Positions 1 to 9,188 of a stretch of DNA of 11,819 nucleotides are shown here, one piece after another. Both the position numbers and the translations under genes were made by a program. Numbering within the stretch: the first letter of the stretch is position 1; every line of letters starts with the position of its first letter. The stretch covers positions 1 to 11,819 of the forward strand of contig JAFSTZ010000349.1 in assembly GCA_017445525.1 (NCBI GenBank), written 5' to 3'. The notes beneath the pieces were generated by a model that saw only the letters and a program-made list of their open reading frames with translations, was not told where the DNA came from and searched no databases. Origin of the DNA: Eubacterium sp. (GTDB lineage: Bacteria; Bacillota; Clostridia; Lachnospirales; Lachnospiraceae).

Positions 1-2127
1 ACGCTCATCATCGGAGTTCAGGATCTCCTTGTACTTGCCCTTGCACGGTGCCTTGCAGCGATATTTGGTATGCGCAACCGGCGTGAAGTTCACGATAAAC
101 ATAAGCTGCTTTTTGGCGGTCTTTCCTCTACGTATAAATGATATGGTGCTCGTCTGCGGTCTCTGACAGTCCATCCACTCGAAGCCCATGACATCATAAT
201 CATTGTAATAAAGGGCATCGTACGAGGTGTAAATCTTGTTCAGCTCTCTCACATAATCCTGCATCTTTTTATGTCTCTCATCCTCGAGGAGGAACCAGTC
301 AAGACTTCTGAACTCCGCCCACTCTCTGCGCTGTGCAAACTCCTGTCCCATGAAGAGAAGCTTCTTTCCGGGATGTCCGTACATGTATCCGTAGGACGCT
401 CTGAGAGTGGCAAACTTGTCACCCTCGAGTCCGGGCATCTTGTTGAACATGGAGCATTTGCCGTGGACGACCTCATCATGTGAGAGTACGAGGATATAAC
501 GCTCACTTAAATAATAAAAGATCGAGAAGCACAGCTGGTCATGGTGGAACTGTTTGAAGTAGGGATCAAGCTTGATATACTCCAGGAAATCATTCATCCA
601 TCCCATGTTCCATTTATATGAGAATCCGAGTCCCTTGTCCTTCACAGGAGCAGTAACTCCTGCCCATGCTGTGGACTCCTCGGCGATGATATATGCGCCG
701 GGGTGCTCCTCATCCATCAGATTGTTCAGGTCCTGAAGGAACTTCACGGCATCATAATTTTCGTTGCCGCCGTCCTTGTTTGCAACCCACTCGCCATCTC
801 TCTTTCCGTAGTCAAGATATAGCATGGAAGCCACTGCATCCACACGGAGACCGTCTACGTGGAACTTCTCTACCCAGAACAGTGCGTTGGCAACCAGGAA
901 GTTCTCAACCTCCTTGCGGCCGTAATCAAATATATATGTACCCCAGTCGGGATGCTCGCCCCTCCTCGGATCCGGATGCTCATAGAGAGCCTGCCCGTCA
1001 AATCTTCCGAGGCAATGCTCATCTCTCGGGAAGTGTGCCGGTACCCAGTCAAGGATGACCTGGATCCCGCGTCTGTGCATCTCATCCACAAAGTACATAA
1101 AGTCTGTCGGTGTACCATATCTGCTGGTCGGTGCATAGTAACATCCGACCTGATAACCCCATGATCCGTCAAAAGGATACTCGGCTATACCCATTAGCTC
1201 AAGGTGAGTATAACCCATATCAACCAGATAATCTCCGAGCATATCAGCCAGCTCTCTGTAGCTGAAGTTGCCGTCGTCATCGTCCTCGACCTTTTTCTTC
1301 CAGGATGCGAGGTGGCACTCATATATAGTCATAGGCTCACGCTCACGCTGCTCTCTGGTCTTTGCATCCCTCTTCTTCATATAGTTTGCGTCACGCCATT
1401 TATATGTATCAAGTCTGGTTATACGGGATGCGTTTCCGGGGCGAAGCTCACAGTAGTTACCGTACGGATCGGTCTTGAACAGCCTGTCTCCCATACGTGT
1501 CACGATCTCGTATTTATATACAGCTCCCTCCCAGGCGCCCGGGATAAATAACTCAAAAATACCGCTCTCGCCATGCAGCTCCATATGGTGAAGACGCTCG
1601 TCCCACATGTTGAACTCGCCGACGACACTGACCGATCTGGCATCCGGTGCCCACACGGCAAAGTGTGTTCCCTCTACGCCGTCGATCGTCATCATATGTG
1701 CACCAAGCTTGTCAAAAATACGATGATGCTTGCCCTCTCCGAACACATAGCAGTCAAAGTCGGTAATCTGCTTCTCAAATGCGTACGGATCATCTATCTC
1801 AACAAAATCATCATCCCCGTACTGTATACGGAAACGGTACTTCTTCAGATAGTTCTTTTTGGTCGTGATGGCATATCCGAAGAGATCTTCTATACCATCC
1901 ATGCGCAGCATCTCACCGATCTCGTTTCCCTCTTTGTCGATCAGCCATACATGCCAGGCACATGGGCGATATGTAGTAAAGATCTGGGCTTTTTTCTCCT
2001 GAAACTCGTGACATCCCAGCAGATCCTGCGGAGCATTTATATTGCCCTCGGCAAGCTCTCTGATCAGGTCATCGTTTGACCAGCTGTTTACGATCTCGGA
2101 CATGCTTTCTGTTTTCTTTGCAGCCAT
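1..2127 (-). CDS. glgB: 1,4-alpha-glucan branching enzyme, 3' end outside window
   Basis: Forms alpha-1,6 branches in glycogen by cutting and transferring alpha-1,4-glucan chains; cytoplasmic, GH13 family. The 709 codons present start MAAKKTESMSEIVNSW and stay open to the left edge, so the C-terminal part of the all-beta domain and the stop are missing. An N-terminal domain and a CBM48-like domain come first, then the catalytic barrel. The four GH13 regions are visible: DWVPAHFP, DGLRVDAVASM (nucleophile D430), AEEST (acid/base E483) and SHDEVVHGK (D551). These sit at a constant +25 offset from the E. coli residues as I recall them (405, 458, 526), so no large insertion lies between them. An AAGGAG ribosome site at about 2135-2140 supports this start. 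The gene lies 31 bases behind phosphoglucomutase and is probably cotranscribed with it. No key residue is missing. Confidence 0.97.
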   Translation of the reverse strand, partial: MAAKKTESMSEIVNSWSNDDLIRELAEGNINAPQDLLGCHEFQEKKAQIFTTYRPCAWHVWLIDKEGNEIGEMLRMDGIEDLFGYAITTKKNYLKKYRFRIQYGDDDFVEIDDPYAFEKQITDFDCYVFGEGKHHRIFDKLGAHMMTIDGVEGTHFAVWAPDARSVSVVGEFNMWDERLHHMELHGESGIFELFIPGAWEGAVYKYEIVTRMGDRLFKTDPYGNYCELRPGNASRITRLDTYKWRDANYMKKRDAKTREQREREPMTIYECHLASWKKKVEDDDDGNFSYRELADMLGDYLVDMGYTHLELMGIAEYPFDGSWGYQVGCYYAPTSRYGTPTDFMYFVDEMHRRGIQVILDWVPAHFPRDEHCLGRFDGQALYEHPDPRRGEHPDWGTYIFDYGRKEVENFLVANALFWVEKFHVDGLRVDAVASMLYLDYGKRDGEWVANKDGGNENYDAVKFLQDLNNLMDEEHPGAYIIAEESTAWAGVTAPVKDKGLGFSYKWNMGWMNDFLEYIKLDPYFKQFHHDQLCFSIFYYLSERYILVLSHDEVVHGKCSMFNKMPGLEGDKFATLRASYGYMYGHPGKKLLFMGQEFAQRREWAEFRSLDWFLLEDERHKKMQDYVRELNKIYTSYDALYYNDYDVMGFEWMDCQRPQTSTISFIRRGKTAKKQLMFIVNFTPVAHTKYRCKAPCKGKYKEILNSDDER

Positions 2128-2158
2128 ATTATATCTCCTTTTCTATCCCTATTTATGA

Positions 2159-3892
2159 TCAAAGGCTATCCAGCAACGCCTTTACCTGCTCACCGAGTGT
2201 GACTGATTTCTTGTCCGCATCGTCGAGACTGTCTCCGACCACGCCGTAGTAAAGCTTGATCTTCGGCTCGGTTCCGGAAGGTCTTACGGCAAGCCACGCA
2301 TCACCCTCCATCTCGTAGTAAAGCACGTTTGACTTGGGGATGCCTGTGGTAGTCTTCTCTCCGGTAGCCAGATCCACGATCTCATCCTTGTCATAATCTC
2401 TGGTCTTCAGCACCTTGTAATCACCGATAGTTTTCGGCGGGTTATTCCTCAGGTTCTCCATGATGGATTTGATCTTGGCAAGTCCCTCTATACCCTTATG
2501 TGCAACTGCGATAACCGCATCCTTGTAGTAACCGTATTTCTCATACATCTCGAGCATAGCATCCCAGAGCGTCTTGCCCTGTGCCTTGTAGAAAGCCGCT
2601 GCCTCGCAGAGTGCCATGGATGCGACGATGCCGTCCTTGTCACGGGCATGGGTTCCGATCAGGCATCCGTAGCTCTCCTCAAAACCGAAGAGATACTGTC
2701 CCTTGCCGGTGGTCTCCATCCTGAGGATCTCCTTGCCGATCCACTTGAATCCTGTCAGGCACTCAGTCACTTTGATACCGTAGTGCTTTGCCATAGCATC
2801 TACCATGTTGGTAGTAACTATCGTCTTGATCAGCTCTCCATCTGCAGGAAGGCTTCCCTCGATAGCCTGCTTCTGTCCTATCTCATAATCAGCCAGAAGG
2901 CTTCCGGACATATTACCGGTCAGACAGTGATATTCACCGGTCTGTCCGTCCTTTACATAAACACCGAGTCTGTCGGCATCCGGATCCGTTGCAAGCACGA
3001 GATCGGCATCCTTTTCCTTTGCAAGCTTCAGAGCAAGTTCAAATGCTTCCTCAGCCTCTGGATTCGGATAAGATACGGTCGGGAACTCTCCGTCCGGCAG
3101 CTCCTGCTCCGGCACTACAAATACATTCTCGAAACCAAGCTCCTTCAGCACTCTTCTCACGGGGAGATTGCCGGTGCCGTGAAGCGGTGTGTAAACTATG
3201 GTGAGATCCTTTGCCGTCTTCTCGATGGCTTCGGGGTGAAGTACATTTTTCTTTAGCTCCGCGATATACGGATCATCGATGTTTGCTCCGATGTTCTCAT
3301 AGAGTCCCTGTGCCTTGGCATCCTCAACGCTCATGGTCTTTACCGTGGCGTAGTCGGTCACTGCCTTTACCTCATCCATGATGCCCTTGTCGTGAGGCGG
3401 TGTGATCTGCGCACCGTCCTCCCAGTATACCTTGTAGCCATTATACTCCGGCGGGTTGTGCGAAGCCGTGATATTTATACCGGAGATGCATCCGAGATGA
3501 CGCACTGCAAAAGACAGCTCCGGCGTCGGTCTCAGGCTCTCAAAAACATAAGCCTTGATACCGTTGGCAGCGAGGCAGCATGCAGCCTCATCCGCAAACT
3601 CAGGGGACATGCGCCTGGAGTCAAAAGCGATGGCAACTCCCTTTGACTGTCCCGACTGCTTTATGATATAGTTTGCAAGACCCTGTGTTGCCTTGCGAAC
3701 TGTGTATACGTTCATACGGTTGGTACCGGCTCCGATCACGCCTCTGAGGCCCGCGGTTCCAAACTCCAGATCCGCATAAAAGCGATCCTTGATCTCGTCA
3801 TCGTTATCCGCTATTTTTTTCAGCTCTTCCTTTGTAGCCTCATCAAAATAGGGGTTGTCAAGCCATGACTGATACATCTCCTTGTAATCCAT
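2159..3892 (-). CDS. pgcA: Alpha-phosphoglucomutase / phosphohexomutase (PgcA-like)
   Basis: Interconverts glucose 1-phosphate and glucose 6-phosphate in the cytoplasm, linking glycolysis to glycogen and cell-wall sugar synthesis. The protein has 577 residues, normal for the long phosphoglucomutase/phosphopentomutase type. Signatures in order: TASHNP with the phosphorylated serine near S144, the magnesium loop DPDADR at about 303-308, the sugar-binding GFEESYG at about 403-409, and the phosphate-binding RPSGTEPKIK at about 537-546. The longest frame begins four codons earlier at 3904, but GGAGG (3898-3902) lies inside those codons and is correctly placed for the ATG at 3892. The earlier ATG has no ribosome site, so I chose 3892. 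It is followed at 31 bases by glgB, suggesting a glycogen role. Strict specificity (glucose, ribose or mannose phosphates) cannot be read from the sequence, and the symbol follows the Bacillus homologue. Confidence 0.93.
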   Translation of the reverse strand: MDYKEMYQSWLDNPYFDEATKEELKKIADNDDEIKDRFYADLEFGTAGLRGVIGAGTNRMNVYTVRKATQGLANYIIKQSGQSKGVAIAFDSRRMSPEFADEAACCLAANGIKAYVFESLRPTPELSFAVRHLGCISGINITASHNPPEYNGYKVYWEDGAQITPPHDKGIMDEVKAVTDYATVKTMSVEDAKAQGLYENIGANIDDPYIAELKKNVLHPEAIEKTAKDLTIVYTPLHGTGNLPVRRVLKELGFENVFVVPEQELPDGEFPTVSYPNPEAEEAFELALKLAKEKDADLVLATDPDADRLGVYVKDGQTGEYHCLTGNMSGSLLADYEIGQKQAIEGSLPADGELIKTIVTTNMVDAMAKHYGIKVTECLTGFKWIGKEILRMETTGKGQYLFGFEESYGCLIGTHARDKDGIVASMALCEAAAFYKAQGKTLWDAMLEMYEKYGYYKDAVIAVAHKGIEGLAKIKSIMENLRNNPPKTIGDYKVLKTRDYDKDEIVDLATGEKTTTGIPKSNVLYYEMEGDAWLAVRPSGTEPKIKLYYGVVGDSLDDADKKSVTLGEQVKALLDSL

Positions 3893-3897
3893 AGATT

Positions 3898-3902
3898 CCT
3901 CC
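3898..3902 (-). promoter_or_regulatory. Ribosome binding site deciding the phosphoglucomutase start
   Basis: On the minus strand GGAGG is followed by five bases (AATCT) and ATG. It overlaps the first codons of the longer reading frame, which argues that the start at 3904 is an annotation artefact. Confidence 0.75.
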
Positions 3903-3936
3903 ATTCCGGGGCGCTTACTGCAGTGATACGATCATC

Positions 3937-3964
3937 TATCTGTATCCCAAAGTACATACAGATA
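3937..3964. repeat. Perfect 9-bp inverted repeat upstream of phosphoglucomutase
   Basis: TATCTGTAT (3937-3945) and ATACAGATA (3956-3964) are perfect reverse complements separated by ten bases. The element lies in the 94-base gap between the lipoprotein stop and the phosphoglucomutase start. Neither side has a T-run, so it is not an ordinary intrinsic terminator. It could be an operator for a dimeric regulator or a hairpin in the mRNA between the two genes. I could not find a convincing promoter beside it. Confidence 0.55.
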
Positions 3965-3986
3965 AATATCCGCGCAGCGCTCCTGT

Positions 3987-5315
3987 TTAATTTGTTGCTG
4001 ACTCTGCCGTTCCCAAATCCGGGAAGCTGAGAGAAGTGTCCTGTGAATCATCTATGATATCCAGACTATAGCTCTTGGTCTGGTATCCTTCCTTCTGAAG
4101 TGTCAGGGTGATCTGCCCGATACACTTGGTAAACTTGCAGGGAGCAACTCCCTTGTACGTGCCATTTATATAGACACTCGCACCCTCGGGGGAGCTGACC
4201 GTGATCGTATGATCAACATCGTAGTCGACGGAGGATGGCGTCTGTATCGTGCCGTCATCGTCGTTTACGGTAGACGAAGGCGTCTCGGTCTGAGACTGCG
4301 TCTCATCGGTTTTTGTGTCCTCAACGCTCGCCACCTCCTCGGCGAGATCTATCCTGAACGACGGCTCGGGATCTTTCACGCTGATGGTCCCCTGATAGTC
4401 GTTGTAGCCCTCGAGCACCACCTTTATCACATGTGTCCCGTAGTACATGGGCACGGGCTTGGTGTAGTCGACCATAGTGCCATTGACATATAACTCTGCC
4501 CCCTCAGGGTAGATGTGGAAGCTCACTCTGGCGGTGTTCGGAACCTGCGACATGGTCTCCTTCATGTTCAGCTTTGAGACCTTGCTGCGCTCGACCTGCG
4601 TATCAGCCTTGGACTGCAGATCACCGTTTTTCATAAATATCGTCTGCTTGCCCTCGGGTACCATGACCAGCATACCCTCGGTGATGGGAAGTATCGCCTC
4701 ACCCTCGATGGTCAGAGTACCGCCGACAAAATCTCCGTACTCCACCGGCTCAACGTAACCGTGTCCTCTCGTCACGATGACCGAGTAAGCCTTGCCTTTG
4801 ACCCCGCGGAACGTCACCCTGTCCATGGCCGTGATCTCCATGGGATCTATCGATCTGTCGCCGGAGAGTGCAACCATGTTCTGCGAGTAACTGTAGTTCA
4901 CCCCGTCAACGCTCATCAGCATACTGTCGCTGTCCGGGAATACCGTGGCGTCCGTCTCCTCGATGAGACCTTCCGCCTGCTTCATCTTCACAAGCCCGCT
5001 GCCGACGTCGTCCACATACAGGTCGTAAACCTCGCCCGGCTCTACCTGATCCATGACCATCTCTTCGCCGTATTTTGACTGGATGGACGTTGCGCTGTTG
5101 TATATAAATGTTTCCTCCGAGTCAAGTACCGGATTGTAAAAGGTCACCATACCGCCGCTCTTGTCGATCTTTTTGACCGCACCCGTGAGGTCGGCTCCCT
5201 TGTCATAGGTTACCTCGGAGTTGGGCGTCACAGTTGCCTTCGGTTTCTCTTTGCCGCAGGAGACGAGCATGACTGTTACCAGTATAAATAACAGCGTTTT
5301 CAGTATATTCTTCAT
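3987..5315 (-). CDS. PEGA-domain lipoprotein of unknown function
   Basis: The 442-residue protein starts MKNILKTLLFILVTVMLVSC, a lipoprotein signal peptide with lipobox LVSC and lipidated C20, so it should sit on the outer face of the membrane. Residues about 46-190 form beta-rich segments that look like two diverged copies of one module. A PEGA domain follows at about 263-314 (YPEGAELYVNG, then GTHVIKVVLEGYNDY). Next comes a Thr/Ser/Asp-rich linker at about 327-368, then a second PEGA domain at about 369-420 (SSPEGASVYINGTYKG). PEGA domains are small surface beta-folds often tied to the cell wall or S-layer. The second carries a close cysteine pair (PCKFTKC). The longest frame starts 12 codons earlier, but GGAGGAGG at 5325-5332 and the signal peptide favour 5315. 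The preceding gene also carries a PEGA-like segment. Substrate or partner is unknown. Confidence 0.88.
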   Translation of the reverse strand: MKNILKTLLFILVTVMLVSCGKEKPKATVTPNSEVTYDKGADLTGAVKKIDKSGGMVTFYNPVLDSEETFIYNSATSIQSKYGEEMVMDQVEPGEVYDLYVDDVGSGLVKMKQAEGLIEETDATVFPDSDSMLMSVDGVNYSYSQNMVALSGDRSIDPMEITAMDRVTFRGVKGKAYSVIVTRGHGYVEPVEYGDFVGGTLTIEGEAILPITEGMLVMVPEGKQTIFMKNGDLQSKADTQVERSKVSKLNMKETMSQVPNTARVSFHIYPEGAELYVNGTMVDYTKPVPMYYGTHVIKVVLEGYNDYQGTISVKDPEPSFRIDLAEEVASVEDTKTDETQSQTETPSSTVNDDDGTIQTPSSVDYDVDHTITVSSPEGASVYINGTYKGVAPCKFTKCIGQITLTLQKEGYQTKSYSLDIIDDSQDTSLSFPDLGTAESATN

Positions 5316-5324
5316 GCTGCTCTT

Positions 5325-5332
5325 CCTCCTCC
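5325..5332 (-). promoter_or_regulatory. Ribosome binding site deciding the lipoprotein start
   Basis: GGAGGAGG on the minus strand ends nine bases before the ATG at 5315. Starting there puts the signal peptide exactly at the N-terminus, whereas the upstream ATG at 5351 would add a basic 12-residue extension and has no such site. Confidence 0.8.
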
Positions 5333-5357
5333 GCTTTTTTTCTGAACACACGTAGAT

Positions 5358-5386
5358 ATTTTACCACAAATTTGACGTATTCGCAA
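5358..5386 (-). promoter_or_regulatory. Probable SigA-type promoter for the PEGA lipoprotein
   Basis: On the minus strand TTGCGA (5381-5386) is separated by exactly 17 bases from TAAAAT (5358-5363), which is preceded by TGG, an extended -10 TGn. Transcription would start near 5351, giving a leader of about 35 bases. The -35 begins one base past the stop codon of the upstream gene, so the lipoprotein can be expressed independently as well as by read-through. Confidence 0.6.
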
Positions 5387-5387
5387 C

Positions 5388-6545
5388 CTATTTTTTGTCA
5401 GCATACATGATCCCATCAAAAACATCCGAGTCATGCACCCACCACTGATTGCCGTCAAAATGAAACACGCTTTTAAACCTTTTCTTTCCCCGGGCAGTCT
5501 GTATCTCCGGCTCCCCGTCAACAACCACCGTCCTTTCGGCAGTATATCTGACAACAGTCACCACATGATATGCATAACAATCGTCATCCGACAGAGTTGA
5601 AGTCACCCTCGATACGATCTTGTCAAAGCTTATAAATGTCAGATGATCCTCAGGATCGGCGTTATCATCTATCATCGCCTCATAGCTTCTCCGCAATCCG
5701 TCCCTCGTGACAGGTTCGATGGCAACCTCCTCCAGCAGATGGTCAAAGGTACGCCTCTGCAGCATGTTTTCATAGACCTTTGGGATGGCTTTTTCTATCA
5801 ACCCGCTGACTATCTCACCCCTGGTGTCATCCGGCTTCATCTGCCCGGCAGTTACCTCTACCACCGGCTCACCTGCATAGCTTTTTGGCTCGAGCTCAAA
5901 CATGTCCTCATGATCATCAAATCCGTCCAGCTTCACCTTTATCACATGCGCACCGCTGAACATATCACCCAGCTCGAAGTCCTGATCCTTTTTGCCCTGC
6001 CTCCTGAGCTCAGTAGCCGGAATATTTATATCATCAACGATAAGCTCTGCTCCGAGCGGTACACGGATCGTAACATCCCTTGCGATCATATCCGTCGGGT
6101 CGATCTGCCATCTGTCAAATAAAAACAGGAAGTTCTCATCGGACTTTCGCACAGTGATAACCTGCGTAAACGGACTCTCAAGGCGACCCTCCATATAGTG
6201 AAGCTCGTATTTTTTTACATCATCTCCGGTCGTCCCGTCCTCCTTCGGCAGCATCGAGTATGACGTAAACTTCTCATACTCGGCGACCTCTCTCAGCCTC
6301 TTGTCGAGATTCTCGGGTGTCAGGAAAAATGACTCCTCAAGGTTCATCACCTTGAACAATCTCGATGGACTTTTCGCCATAAACGCATCGACGTACTCGT
6401 CCACTATCGAGGACGGTCCCATATATATCTTGTGGTATATAAAAATCCCGATAAATAAAAGAACCGCCAGAACACCCACCGTAAAGAAAAACTTCACAGG
6501 GGCACTGACGTCTCCTTTATTTGACTTATCTCTATGCTTTCCCAT
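5388..6545 (-). CDS. TcaA-like single-pass membrane protein with PEGA-like and NTF2-like regions
   Basis: The 385-residue protein has a short basic cytoplasmic tail (MGKHRDKSNK) and one hydrophobic segment at about 17-39, followed by a long extracytoplasmic part. Residues about 45-150 look NTF2-like (SSIVDEYVDAFMAKSP, ending FDRWQIDP). Residues about 155-220 resemble a PEGA/Ig-like beta domain (PLGAELIVDD, GAHVIKVKLDGFDDHEDMF). Residues about 240-380 again look NTF2-like, ending FHFDGNQWWVHDSDVFDG. This order recalls the TcaA/YvbJ family of Firmicute cell-envelope proteins, some linked to glycopeptide response, but the N-terminal zinc ribbon typical of that family is absent. The ribosome site is weak (GATGAAGAG just before the ATG), yet no other in-frame start precedes the membrane segment. 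It lies 51 bases after the small acidic gene and is followed at 72 bases by the lipoprotein. Domain calls are by eye; function is unknown. Confidence 0.8.
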   Translation of the reverse strand: MGKHRDKSNKGDVSAPVKFFFTVGVLAVLLFIGIFIYHKIYMGPSSIVDEYVDAFMAKSPSRLFKVMNLEESFFLTPENLDKRLREVAEYEKFTSYSMLPKEDGTTGDDVKKYELHYMEGRLESPFTQVITVRKSDENFLFLFDRWQIDPTDMIARDVTIRVPLGAELIVDDINIPATELRRQGKKDQDFELGDMFSGAHVIKVKLDGFDDHEDMFELEPKSYAGEPVVEVTAGQMKPDDTRGEIVSGLIEKAIPKVYENMLQRRTFDHLLEEVAIEPVTRDGLRRSYEAMIDDNADPEDHLTFISFDKIVSRVTSTLSDDDCYAYHVVTVVRYTAERTVVVDGEPEIQTARGKKRFKSVFHFDGNQWWVHDSDVFDGIMYADKK

Positions 6546-6596
6546 CTCTTCATCCGCCTGTTATCAACTAAACTCAGCAGGCTATACACTCCGCCA

Positions 6597-6761
6597 TCAC
6601 TCGCCGTCCGAATGCTTCTTGATGATCTCCTCATAACGGCGGTTTGAAGCACTCATCTCCATAGCCTCTTCGATACCCTCTATCTCAAGCTCGCCGGCGA
6701 GCGCATCCGGATCATCAGCTAAAAGATTATTCAGATCGTCATCAGATAAAAATTCTTCCAT
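6597..6761 (-). CDS. Small acidic 54-residue protein, unknown function
   Basis: Not recognised. The reading frame starts MEEFLSDDDLNNLLADDPD and ends EEIIKKHSDGE. It has 18 Asp/Glu against 4 Lys/Arg, with no signal peptide, no membrane segment, no cysteine and no tryptophan, so it should be a soluble cytoplasmic protein, probably helical. Support for a real gene is the strong AAGGAG at 6770-6775, eight bases before the ATG, and a near-ideal promoter about 100 bases upstream with no other gene between them. It is the first gene of the unit that continues with the TcaA-like membrane protein, whose cytoplasmic tail is basic. A direct contact between the two is possible, but this is only inference. 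Confidence 0.78.
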   Translation of the reverse strand: MEEFLSDDDLNNLLADDPDALAGELEIEGIEEAMEMSASNRRYEEIIKKHSDGE

Positions 6762-6769
6762 GTCAGATT

Positions 6770-6775
6770 CTCCTT
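6770..6775 (-). promoter_or_regulatory. Strong ribosome binding site of the 54-residue gene
   Basis: AAGGAG on the minus strand sits eight bases (AATCTGAC) before the ATG at 6761. This is the main reason for calling such a short frame a gene. Confidence 0.8.
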
Positions 6776-6867
6776 CCTGCCAAAACGTGTCATATCGATA
6801 CCAACGTCGTTATATCGGTAAACGCTGATCAAAACGCTACCTATGCGAAACCCCCGACGCAAAAAAT

Positions 6868-6896
6868 ATTATACCATATTTTATACTTATGTGCAA
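6868..6896 (-). promoter_or_regulatory. SigA-type promoter of the small-protein/TcaA-like unit
   Basis: On the minus strand TTGCAC (6891-6896), a 17-base spacer, then consensus TATAAT (6868-6873) with a TGG extended -10 in front. The predicted start near 6861 gives a leader of about 100 bases before the small acidic gene. The -35 lies only about 17 bases beyond the ilvN stop, and no terminator separates them, so ilv transcripts may also read into this unit. Confidence 0.75.
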
Positions 6897-6913
6897 GTGG
6901 AACTTTTGAGCGA

Positions 6914-7423
6914 TCAGCTCTCCGGCGTTTTTACATCCAGCGCCTCGATCGCAACCGTCCCTCCGCGGACTATTTCCACGCGCCCGGCAAACTCGCGCTG
7001 CAGAGCACTCAGCAGCTTGTCGTTGGCCGCCTCCGTCTTTACACACTCGAGAAGAACCGAGTCCGACACGCTCTCAACTATAGAGGTGTCGTGATCCTGA
7101 GCCATCTTCGCCACACGCTTCATCTCTTTGTCAGTGCATCCCATCACCTTGACATACATCAGCTCTTTCATAAAAATATCACCGCGCGTAAAATCAACCA
7201 CCTTGATGACAGGCACGCTGCGATTCAGTTGTTTTTTTATCTGCTCAAATGTCCTGTCATCACTGGTCAGCATGATCGTCATGCGGGAGATGGTGGGATC
7301 GAGAGTCGGTCCGACCGTCAGTGAATCCATATTGTAGGACTTGCCGGACAACAGCCCGGAGATGTAGGCAAGCACACCTACCTCATTTTCCACAAAAAGA
7401 CTTATACATCGTTTTTTTAACAT
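6914..7423 (-). CDS. ilvN: Acetolactate synthase small (regulatory) subunit
   Basis: Binds the large subunit IlvB, raises its activity and usually confers valine feedback inhibition in the first common step of branched-chain amino acid synthesis. The 169 residues match the usual length of the long form. An N-terminal ACT domain spans about 4-77 (RCISLFVENEVGVLAYISGL, then YNMDSLTVGPTLDPTISRMT), and the C-terminal ACT-like domain follows (ELMYVKVMG onward). The start has AGGAG six bases upstream. It begins 16 bases after the ilvB stop, so the two are translated from one message. The family is also called IlvH. The sequence looks intact; no missing conserved residue was noticed. No hairpin terminator is seen after its stop. 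Confidence 0.95.
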   Translation of the reverse strand: MLKKRCISLFVENEVGVLAYISGLLSGKSYNMDSLTVGPTLDPTISRMTIMLTSDDRTFEQIKKQLNRSVPVIKVVDFTRGDIFMKELMYVKVMGCTDKEMKRVAKMAQDHDTSIVESVSDSVLLECVKTEAANDKLLSALQREFAGRVEIVRGGTVAIEALDVKTPES

Positions 7424-7439
7424 AATATACTCCTAACTG

Positions 7440-9167
<1,728 letters not shown>

Positions 9168-9175
9168 GATATCAT

Positions 9176-9181
9176 CTCCTC
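9176..9181 (-). promoter_or_regulatory. Ribosome binding site of ilvB
   Basis: GAGGAG eight bases before the ilvB ATG, located in the 21-base gap after the cca stop. It fixes the start and shows ilvB is translated independently from the cca message. Confidence 0.7.
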
Positions 9182-9188
9182 ATATATC

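Noticed and set aside
2498..3256. Long plus-strand open frame of 252 codons opposite the phosphoglucomutase gene
   Set aside because: It is antisense to a gene with all catalytic motifs intact, shows no recognisable protein features, and has no promoter or ribosome site of note. The same holds for the other plus-strand frames inside the minus-strand genes.
6546..6596. Short stem GCCTG/CAGGC before the TcaA-like gene as a possible terminator or attenuator
   Set aside because: Only five base pairs with a long loop and no T-run; not supportable as a terminator.
6720..6761. Resemblance of LSDDDLNNLLA in the small protein to the FliM N-terminal LSQxEIDALL motif
   Set aside because: The similarity is limited to a few residues of a generic acidic helix, and there are no flagellar genes nearby.
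9168..9188. Possible T-box or leader before ilvB
   Set aside because: The gap is only 21 bases and is filled by the ribosome binding site.
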